This document shows, piece after piece, positions 1-5,154 of a DNA stretch of 8,951 nt. Position 1 is the stretch's first letter. Every line of letters starts with the position of its first letter. The stretch comes from Eubacteriaceae bacterium UBA1433 (GTDB lineage: Bacteria > Bacillota > Clostridia > Eubacteriales > UBA1433). The notes below the pieces were generated by a model, which saw only the letters and a list, made by a program, of their open reading frames with translations, searched no databases and was not told where the DNA came from. The translations under genes and the position numbers were made by a program. The stretch is taken from contig DCTT01000026.1 in NCBI GenBank assembly GCA_002329295.1, positions 95,390 to 104,340 on the forward strand. The letters are read 5' to 3'.

Positions 1-1150
1 TTTCTCCCAAATTTTTCCCCTTTAATTCAGCGATAATATCTGTTGCCGTCAACAACCCTGAAACGGTGATGCTTTTGCCAAAAAAATGATTTTCGACAGC
101 ATAGAGCTGAATTTTCATATTAAATTTTTTTTCCGCTTTTTCGCACAATGCTTGCATGGTAGGAAAAATACTCACACCCGTAGCAATCGAAATCGTTTTT
201 CCACGATAATCTTTGGCTTTTGTATGCGTCAGCGCCTCTTCAAATTCTTTCTTCAGCGCAGCAATAAATCCTACACCGTTTTCATACTGCAGAAACTCTT
301 CATAAAAAGCATAATCGGGAACCGGTTTTTGCGCTTTAATATATATTTCATCCGCACAAAACACCCACCGCGTGCCGTATTCTTCCAACATTTGTTGTTG
401 AAACTTTTCGGCAATGGCCAAAGTCTCCTGCGCCTTTTCTTGGTTCATCGCTTGAAGGGGATAGAGATTTTCCCGATACCGCGTGAGTCCCACCTCTACA
501 ATGCTTACGCTTATCACCGCCGGCGCAAAGGCCGCAACGTCTGCCAATGTCTTTTCTAATTCTTTTCCGTCATTGAGTCCAGGGCACAGCACAATTTGAA
601 CTTGCATGTCAATTTGATGTTCATAAAAAAATTGTAATATTTTTAAAATATCTGCCGCCTTTTTATTCCTCAACATTTTTTGACGCAACGCAGCATTGGT
701 GGTATGTACCGAAATATTCAACGGACTTAATCGCATGTTTGCAATACGCTTTAAATCGGCAAAGTCAGCATTGGTCAGTGTTACATAGTTTCCGTGCAAA
801 AAACACATGCGATAATCATCGTCTTTAAAATATAACGTCGAGCGCATGTTGCCTGGCAGTTGATCAATGAAGCAAAAAACACATTGATTCTGACATTTTT
901 TCTCTTCATCCAATGTAGCGCTGGCAAAACCCATTCCCAACGGTTTTCCCTGCAAATTTTGCAACGAAACGGTATAGGATCTCCCCTTTGCACTGCACAT
1001 ATCAAGACGGAGTTCTTCTTCCGTTGAAAAAACCATATAATCCAATACATCTTTAATTTGATGGCCATTGATGGCGATGAGATAATCTCCCACAGCAATA
1101 CCGCTTTTTTCTGCCGGCGTTCCTGCTTCAATGGTTTCGATTCTGTGCAT
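1..1150 (-). CDS. Radical SAM / PDZ / DUF512 protein, C-terminus cut by window edge
   Basis: An open frame of 383 codons starts at ATG 1150 and runs off the left edge with no stop. Residues 1-50 resemble a PDZ-like domain (EAGTPAEKSGIAVGDYLIAI). Cysteines 86, 90 and 93 form the CxxxCxxC radical-SAM cluster motif, followed by FIDQLPGNMR and a YFKDDDYR stretch. Residues 141-155 (SPLNISVHTTN) and 322-367 (TGVSIFPTMQAL ... ITVSGLLT) fit the DUF512 family (TIGR03279 type). Relatives are, from memory, about 430-460 residues, so some 50 residues or more are missing beyond the edge. The start is supported by AGGGGA five bases upstream and by a promoter just before it. The family binds a 4Fe-4S cluster, but its substrate is unknown. 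In many clostridia it neighbours the GTPase gene der, which might lie just outside the window; that is inference. Several ORFs in other frames over this gene are shadows. Confidence 0.9.
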   Translation of the reverse strand, partial: MHRIETIEAGTPAEKSGIAVGDYLIAINGHQIKDVLDYMVFSTEEELRLDMCSAKGRSYTVSLQNLQGKPLGMGFASATLDEEKKCQNQCVFCFIDQLPGNMRSTLYFKDDDYRMCFLHGNYVTLTNADFADLKRIANMRLSPLNISVHTTNAALRQKMLRNKKAADILKILQFFYEHQIDMQVQIVLCPGLNDGKELEKTLADVAAFAPAVISVSIVEVGLTRYRENLYPLQAMNQEKAQETLAIAEKFQQQMLEEYGTRWVFCADEIYIKAQKPVPDYAFYEEFLQYENGVGFIAALKKEFEEALTHTKAKDYRGKTISIATGVSIFPTMQALCEKAEKKFNMKIQLYAVENHFFGKSITVSGLLTATDIIAELKGKNLGE

Positions 1151-1165
1151 AACTTCCCCTATATC

Positions 1166-1188
1166 TGTGATTTGCTTATTATATCACA
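1166..1188. repeat. Inverted repeat TGTGAT-N11-ATCACA over the -10 box
   Basis: Perfect 6-base arms at 1166-1171 and 1183-1188 flank an 11-base spacer that contains most of the TATAAT and the predicted start point. Position and symmetry suggest an operator where a dimeric repressor would block polymerase. The half-site resembles the CRP half-site, but the arms are 13 bases apart (TGTGA to TCACA) instead of 6, so a CRP-type activator is unlikely. It could be chance in AT-rich DNA. Confidence 0.35.
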
Positions 1189-1206
1189 CCTCGCAAACAC
1201 CCTCTA
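1171..1206 (-). promoter_or_regulatory. Extended -10 promoter for the DUF512 radical SAM gene
   Basis: Read on the minus strand there is a perfect TATAAT at 1183-1178 preceded by TG and one base (TGATATAAT), the extended -10 form. At 17-base spacing the -35 position (1206-1201) reads TAGAGG, which is poor; extended -10 promoters tolerate this. Predicted start near 1171 gives a leader of about 20 bases carrying the AGGGGA ribosome site. It sits just downstream of the terminator of the preceding operon, so the gene is probably a separate transcription unit. Confidence 0.65.
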
Positions 1207-1218
1207 TAAACGCGATAG

Positions 1219-1242
1219 AAAAAAGCAGTCGCCTGCTTTTTT
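1219..1242 (-). terminator. Rho-independent terminator after the rseC-like gene
   Basis: The arms 1242-1233 and 1228-1219 pair over 10 bases (AAAAAAGCAG with CTGCTTTTTT) around a GCGA loop, a stable GNRA tetraloop on the minus strand. The U-rich 3' arm continues into CUAUC. The first bases of the hairpin lie inside the TAA stop of the rseC-like gene (1243-1241). The A and T tracts are symmetric, so it could also work from the plus strand, but no plus-strand gene points at it. Confidence 0.85.
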
Positions 1243-1684
1243 ACTGTTCTTCATCACTGTTTATAATCCGTACAACTTTCATATTATATTTTCTGCCGAA
1301 TCTTCCTTTTTTATCCAAGATCTTGATAATAAGATAAGCAATCGCAATAAAAACCAACCCTGCCAGCAGCGCAATAACAGGATTTTCAGGTCCTTTTGCG
1401 CCGATGCGTATCCCAAAAAACCCGATGAGAATGCCCAAAAAAAACGCAACGAGGGGAATGATGTATACAATCAGCGAAGCACTCATCACCGCTTCAAAGT
1501 TCAACTCTACCTCTACTGTATCCCCCGTTTTGGCTCCTGCACTATTGGTGGCATGGGCAATAACCACTTTTTCTTCCGGATCTACTTGACAAGCCCCGCA
1601 TTTTTTGCATGCGGAACTCCGAACAATCTCCACAAGGGCTTTGTCTTCGATTGTTTTTTTGACAATTCCTTGTTCAATCATCAT
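1241..1684 (-). CDS. RseC/MucC-family (SoxR reducing system-like) membrane protein
   Basis: The protein has 147 residues. An N-terminal soluble part carries the cysteine motif CKKCGAC at residues 26-32 (Cys 26, 29, 32). A small beta-rich stretch ending AKTGDTVEVEL (51-61) follows, then two hydrophobic segments (about 69-91 and 102-122) and a basic C-terminal tail. This order is that of the RseC/MucC family (PF04246), which in proteobacteria modulates RseA/sigma-E signalling and in other bacteria is often found with rnf electron-transport genes. Its role in Firmicutes is not established. The start is ATG 1684, or the ATG directly after it at 1681; both overlap the end of aspS (by 11 or 8 bases), and 1681 has slightly better spacing to a weak GAG. 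Translational coupling to aspS is likely. It is the last gene of the T-box operon. Placing an RseC-like gene behind tRNA synthetases is unexpected. Confidence 0.8.
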   Translation of the reverse strand: MMIEQGIVKKTIEDKALVEIVRSSACKKCGACQVDPEEKVVIAHATNSAGAKTGDTVEVELNFEAVMSASLIVYIIPLVAFFLGILIGFFGIRIGAKGPENPVIALLAGLVFIAIAYLIIKILDKKGRFGRKYNMKVVRIINSDEEQ

Positions 1685-3458
1685 TCTCGTCTACCTTGAT
1701 TGTTTTGATTTTCAACTCCTCCAATTGATGCGCTGACGCATAGGTTGGAGCTCCCGTCATCACACAACCGTGATTTTGGTTTTTCGGAAATGCAATCACG
1801 TCTTTGATATTTTCCGTATCAACAAGGAGCATACATAATCTGTCCAACCCATAGGCCATACCGGCATGAGGCGGCGTGCCGTATTGAAAGGCTTCCAGCA
1901 AAAATCCGAATTGTTCCCAAGCCTCTTCCTTGGAAAATCCCATCTGCTCAAACACTTTTTCCTGCACGGCTTCTTTGTGAATCCGTACGCTGCCGCCGCC
2001 TAATTCTACACCGTTTACAACAATGTCATAGGCGCGGGCACGCACTTTTTCAGGCTCTTTGCCTAACAGCTCAACAGAATGCTCAGTGGGTGAAGTAAAG
2101 GGATGATGCACCGCAAAATATCGTTTTTCTTCTTCATCATACTCAAACATCGGAAAATCTGTAATCCATACAAAAACAAACCCTTTGCGTTCTATTTCCA
2201 TCACATCGGCCATATGCAAGCGCAGTTGCCCCAATGCCGTCAAAGCCACCTCGTGCTTGTCGGCTACAAAGAGGAGCAAATCCCCTTCTTCGGCACCAAG
2301 GGCGCTTAAAATAGCATCCTTTTCCGTATCCGTGAAAAATTTAGCAATAGGCGAAATCATTCCTTCCGCGGTATAACGTATCCAAGCCAAGCCTTTGGCA
2401 CCATAGGTCTCCGCTACTTTTACCAGTCTGTCCAAATCTCTGCGAATCATCCGATCACTGCCGCCCTTTACGTTCATTCCTCGCACACTGCCGCCTTTTT
2501 TTATTACCGAGGTAAACACACCAAAGGCGCTGTCTTTGACAATCGACGAAATGTCCGTAAGTTGCATATCAAAGCGAAGATCCGGCTTATCCGACCCATA
2601 TCGACTCATTGCTTCGTCATAGGTCATTCTTGGAATCGGCAATACAATTTCATAATCTAAAATCTCTTTAAAAATCTTTTGAATCAGCCGTTCGTTAACA
2701 TCAATAACCTCTTCACCTGTTACAAAAGACATCTCCATATCGATTTGTGTAAACTCGGGTTGTCTGTCCTGTCTTAAATCTTCATCTCGAAAGCACTTTA
2801 CGATTTGAAAATATCGGTCAAATCCGCTAACCATGAGCAGTTGTTTAAAGAGTTGCGGAGACTGCGGCAACGAGAAAAATTTATTGGGCTGCACACGGCT
2901 TGGCACGAGAAAATCGCGCGCTCCTTCAGGCGTGGGTTTATTGAGAAACGGCGTTTCAATTTCATGAAAACCCTCTTCGTACAAAAATTCTCTGACAATG
3001 CGGTACAGCCTGCTTCGCATCAATATTTTCTGCTGCATAGACGGTTTGCGCAAGTCCAGGTAGCGATATCTCAATCTGATGTTTTCATTTGCTTTATCGG
3101 CATCGTCCACATAAATCGGCGGGGTTTGGGCCTCGTTGAGAACATTAATTTCTTCAGCGCGCACCTCAATGGTTCCCGTTTTCAATTTTTCATTTACGGT
3201 TTCTTTATCTCTAAGCACCACGTCGCCTTTGATTTGAATCAAATATTCGTTTTTGATTTTGGCTACCATTTCAATCAACTTAGGGCTCACCTCGGCATCA
3301 ATGGCAATTTGCATAATGCCGCTGATGTCTCTGAGTTCCAAGAACACCAATTGTCCCAGGCTTCTTTTTTTATTGACCCAACCCGCTAATGTCACCTTTT
3401 GTCCGATATTGCTTTCATTTACTTCCGCACATAAATTGGTTCTGTATTGGTTTTTCAT
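1674..3458 (-). CDS. aspS: Aspartyl-tRNA synthetase (bacterial type)
   Basis: At 594 residues it is the normal length for bacterial AspRS. It attaches Asp to tRNA-Asp in the cytoplasm. Residues 1-105 are the OB-fold anticodon-binding domain. The class II core follows: motif 1 near 163-188 (IETPFLNKPTPEGARDF), motif 2 at 221-239 (KCFRDEDLRQDRQPEFTQ) with Arg224, and motif 3 at 531-541 (GMAYGLDR) with Arg540. The bacterial insertion (GAD) domain covers about 290-420. GGGSVRIH (487-494) and HHPFTSP (451-457) are family signatures. ATG 3458 overlaps the hisS stop as ATGA, so translation is coupled to hisS. The anticodon-domain loop reads KKRSLGQL (30-37), where many bacterial enzymes have RRRDLGGL, and the segment aligned to the discrimination region has Thr87 and Leu92 rather than the Asn and Met of E. 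coli. This leaves room for a non-discriminating enzyme that also charges tRNA-Asn, but does not prove it. Confidence 0.97.
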   Translation of the reverse strand: MKNQYRTNLCAEVNESNIGQKVTLAGWVNKKRSLGQLVFLELRDISGIMQIAIDAEVSPKLIEMVAKIKNEYLIQIKGDVVLRDKETVNEKLKTGTIEVRAEEINVLNEAQTPPIYVDDADKANENIRLRYRYLDLRKPSMQQKILMRSRLYRIVREFLYEEGFHEIETPFLNKPTPEGARDFLVPSRVQPNKFFSLPQSPQLFKQLLMVSGFDRYFQIVKCFRDEDLRQDRQPEFTQIDMEMSFVTGEEVIDVNERLIQKIFKEILDYEIVLPIPRMTYDEAMSRYGSDKPDLRFDMQLTDISSIVKDSAFGVFTSVIKKGGSVRGMNVKGGSDRMIRRDLDRLVKVAETYGAKGLAWIRYTAEGMISPIAKFFTDTEKDAILSALGAEEGDLLLFVADKHEVALTALGQLRLHMADVMEIERKGFVFVWITDFPMFEYDEEEKRYFAVHHPFTSPTEHSVELLGKEPEKVRARAYDIVVNGVELGGGSVRIHKEAVQEKVFEQMGFSKEEAWEQFGFLLEAFQYGTPPHAGMAYGLDRLCMLLVDTENIKDVIAFPKNQNHGCVMTGAPTYASAHQLEELKIKTIKVDENDD

Positions 3459-4726
3459 CCCTTTTCTGCTCCCGCTTTATAATCTGCAATAAATTGCTCA
3501 AATGTTTCTATATTCACAGAATGTTGCCTGCCTGTTTGCATATTTTTTATTTCAGCCACACCTGTCTTTAGTTCTTCTTCACCTAAAATCAACACATTTT
3601 CCGCTTCCGATTTATCGGCGTATTTCATTTGTGCTTTTAAACTGCGTCCCATGACATCTTTTTCTGCACTGATACCCGCAGTGCGCAATGCTTCCACAAA
3701 CTGCTGCGCCTTTTTTTCCGCCTGTCTGCCCATAGAGGCAATATAGATGTTCAATGGCGGTTTTTTTACAGACAGACTGTCTTCCGTCAACATCAGCAAT
3801 CTCTCCAACCCCAAACCAAACCCGATGCCCGGCGTCGGCGGCCCGCCAATCAGCTCACTGAGTCCGTCATATCTGCCGCCGCCGCACACAGTGCCTTGCG
3901 CACCGATGTCTTCAGACACAAATTCAAAAGCCGTTTTTTCATAATAATCCAATCCCCTGACAATACGGGGATTGATTTCATAATCCACACCCATCAGTTC
4001 TAAATTTTCTTTTACTTCATCAAAATGTTGTCGACACTCTTCGCACAAATATTCCACGATAAAAGGCGCCCCTTGCAGCGCTTTTTGACAAGTCTCTTCT
4101 TTGCAATCCAATATGCGCATAGGGTTCGTCTCATATCTTTTTTTGCAATCCGCACAAAGTGCATCCAAATTCTTGAAAAGAAAAGCCTTTAACTTTTCAT
4201 AGTAATCACCGCGACATTTGCCGCAGCCCACCGAATTGATGTAGAGCTTGATGTTTTTTATTTGCAATAATACAAACAATCGTGCTGCAACAGCAATGAC
4301 CTCGGCATCAATTCCCGCTGATTTCGTACCGAGTACTTCGATGCCGAATTGATGAAATTGTCGATATCTCCCCTTTTGCGGGCGCTCCGCACGAAAGCAG
4401 GGCGTAATATAATACAGTTTCACCGGTTGCGGCTGCGAATACAGTTTGTTTTCCCCATAAGCGCGCACTACTGCCGCCGTACCCTCAGGCTTTAACGAAA
4501 AGCTTTCTTTGTCGCGGTGTTCAAAAGTATACATCTCCTTTTGCACAATATCTGTCTCTTGCCCCACGCCGCGCACAAACAGTTCCGTTTTTTCAAACAT
4601 AGGGGTGCGAATTTCTTCGTAACGGTAAAGAGCACACAATTTGCGAATTTTTTCTTCCAAATATATCCATCGATAGCTTTCTTCGGGCAAAATATCCCGT
4701 GTACCTTTTGGCGCCGTAATGGCCAT
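3455..4726 (-). CDS. hisS: Histidyl-tRNA synthetase
   Basis: The protein has 423 residues, a typical HisRS length, and charges tRNA-His. Visible class II features are motif 1 (GTRDILPEES, 8-17), motif 2 (FRAERPQKGRYRQFHQFG, 111-128), the HisRS-specific RGLDYYEKTAFEF (257-269) and GGGRYDGL (282-289), and motif 3 (GFGLGLERLLML, 302-313). The C-terminal anticodon domain starts near 325. The insertion domain holds four cysteine pairs (168/171, 191/194, 208/213, 228/231), suggesting bound zinc; from memory this is shared by other clostridial HisRS. ATG 4726 is chosen because AGGAGG ends five bases upstream and the N-terminus MAITAPKGTRD matches the family. The longer frame back to 4828 would read through the T-box hairpins and is not a real start. 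Expression should be set by the T-box leader upstream. Confidence 0.97.
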   Translation of the reverse strand: MAITAPKGTRDILPEESYRWIYLEEKIRKLCALYRYEEIRTPMFEKTELFVRGVGQETDIVQKEMYTFEHRDKESFSLKPEGTAAVVRAYGENKLYSQPQPVKLYYITPCFRAERPQKGRYRQFHQFGIEVLGTKSAGIDAEVIAVAARLFVLLQIKNIKLYINSVGCGKCRGDYYEKLKAFLFKNLDALCADCKKRYETNPMRILDCKEETCQKALQGAPFIVEYLCEECRQHFDEVKENLELMGVDYEINPRIVRGLDYYEKTAFEFVSEDIGAQGTVCGGGRYDGLSELIGGPPTPGIGFGLGLERLLMLTEDSLSVKKPPLNIYIASMGRQAEKKAQQFVEALRTAGISAEKDVMGRSLKAQMKYADKSEAENVLILGEEELKTGVAEIKNMQTGRQHSVNIETFEQFIADYKAGAEKG

Positions 4727-4731
4727 GTTTT

Positions 4732-4737
4732 CCTCCT
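4732..4737 (-). promoter_or_regulatory. Ribosome binding site of hisS
   Basis: AGGAGG followed by five bases (AAAAC) and ATG. This perfect Shine-Dalgarno decides the hisS start against the longer open frame reaching into the leader. Confidence 0.9.
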
Positions 4738-4750
4738 CGGCAGTATCCCT

Positions 4751-4780
4751 ATAAAAATACCCCCGACATAACGCCAGGGG
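4751..4780 (-). terminator. T-box regulatory terminator
   Basis: Arms CCCCUGGC (4780-4773) and GUCGGGGG (4767-4760) form 8 pairs with loop GUUAU, followed by UAUUUUUAU. It forms when uncharged tRNA is absent and stops transcription 34 bases or so before the hisS start codon. Confidence 0.9.
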
Positions 4781-4806
4781 CAGAAATATTCCACGGTACC
4801 ACCCTG
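4775..4806 (-). other. T-box antiterminator
   Basis: Helix A1 pairs CAGGG (4806-4802) with CCCUG (4779-4775). The 7-base bulge UGGUACC (4801-4795) presents UGGU to the tRNA acceptor end. Helix A2 pairs GUGGAA (4794-4789) with UUCUGC (4785-4780) around UAU, including two G-U pairs. The CCCUG strand is also the 5' arm of the terminator, so the two folds exclude each other. Confidence 0.85.
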
Positions 4807-4882
4807 ATTGATTTTTCAATCCTCTCATATGCTAACGCCATAGAGCGTGCAGGCCTACTTGCTTTCAACCTTCATGGCTCAT

Positions 4883-4893
4883 CAGTGTTTTTC
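4883..4893 (-). promoter_or_regulatory. T-box specifier: AAC (Asn) overlapping CAC (His)
   Basis: After helix strand GAACAG the RNA reads GAA-A-AAC-A-CUG (4893-4883). GAA faces the AGUA of the loop-E motif, and CUG can close the lower helix with CAG at 4961-4959. Compared with the Geobacillus glyQ leader as I remember it (GAA-A-GGC-A), the specifier position is AAC at 4889-4887, an Asn codon. CAC (His) begins at its last base (4887-4885) but sits two bases out of that register. There is no GAC (Asp) in the loop. Confidence 0.6.
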
Positions 4894-4991
4894 CTGTTCG
4901 CTCGCAAGATATTTTCAGCTGCCATATCCTCTCTGTATGCACTGCAGAACAGTACTCGCTGTTTCTTCGCCATATTTCATTGTATTTTTTT

Positions 4992-5020
4992 ATTATATTG
5001 TTTTCATACTCTGAAGTCAA
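4992..5020 (-). promoter_or_regulatory. Sigma-A promoter of the hisS-aspS T-box transcript
   Basis: On the minus strand TTGACT (5020-5015) and TATAAT (4997-4992) are separated by exactly 17 bases. One mismatch to the vegetative consensus makes this a strong promoter. The start point should be near 4985, just before stem I, giving a leader of about 259 bases to the hisS ATG. Confidence 0.92.
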
Positions 5021-5154
5021 CTTTTTTTGTCAGAACACAGGCTTCTCTTGAATCAGTATGTTTTTAAGACATTTTAGAGAGACAGAATCCGACGCCTCTT
5101 TCCCGTACATCTCCGTTGATTTATTCGGCGATAGTCTCTTTGAACAACATTTTA
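5021..5154. other. Non-coding gap between hemZ and the hisS promoter
   Basis: About 134 AT-rich bases. I see no standard hairpin with a T tract to end the upstream hemZ operon. The only structure is a loose inverted repeat on the minus strand: AGAGAC (5139-5134) with GTCTCT (5083-5078), and inside it CCGA with TCGG, not followed by a clean T tract. A 26-codon frame (5110-5030) has GGAG directly against its ATG and no family resemblance, so it is not called. Confidence 0.6.

Larger units (their letters stand above)
4751..4985 (-). promoter_or_regulatory. T-box riboswitch leader of hisS-aspS
   Basis: The leader RNA senses uncharged tRNA: the specifier pairs with the anticodon, and the antiterminator bulge pairs with the free acceptor end and allows read-through. 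Stem I runs from about 4972 to 4876. It has a kink-turn-like base, the loop-E half AGUA at 4956-4953, the helix CUGUUC/GAACAG (4952-4947 with 4899-4894), an AGAGAG stretch near 4936-4931, and a distal helix GAUAU/AUAUC (4928-4924 with 4912-4908). A stem III-like hairpin (CUCUAUG with CAUA-U-GAG) lies near 4845-4820. The conserved T-box GGGUGGUACCGUGG is at 4804-4791, followed by the terminator. The tRNA-contacting bulge reads UGGU, which can pair with a discriminator A or, by wobble, G, but not the C73 normal for tRNA-His. All structural elements were folded by eye. Confidence 0.93.

Noticed and set aside
86..559. 157-codon plus-strand frame
   Set aside because: Antisense shadow of the radical SAM gene; no ribosome site or recognisable domain, and a Phe/Arg-rich composition typical of reverse-frame noise.
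781..1131. 116-codon minus-strand frame
   Set aside because: It is out of frame within the radical SAM gene, whose own frame is continuous and has clear family motifs.
1..1150. Frameshift or pseudogene in the radical SAM gene, suggested by several overlapping minus-strand frames
   Set aside because: Translating from ATG 1150 gives one unbroken frame of 383 codons with all expected motifs in order.
1166..1188. CRP binding site
   Set aside because: Half-sites look alike, but the spacing between TGTGA and TCACA is 13 bases instead of 6.
2805..3389. 194-codon plus-strand frame
   Set aside because: Lies wholly antisense to the conserved part of aspS and shows no motif.
4727..4828. Longer hisS frame starting at 4828
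   Set aside because: It would translate the T-box antiterminator and terminator. The ATG at 4726 has a perfect AGGAGG and the family N-terminus.
5030..5110. 26-codon minus-strand small ORF between hemZ and the hisS promoter
   Set aside because: GGAG directly abuts the ATG with no spacing, and the frame runs into the hisS promoter region; no other coding sign.
5078..5139. Terminator for hemZ
   Set aside because: The arms are only 6 and 4 bases, separated by a large internal loop and a 30-base apical loop, with no clean T tract.
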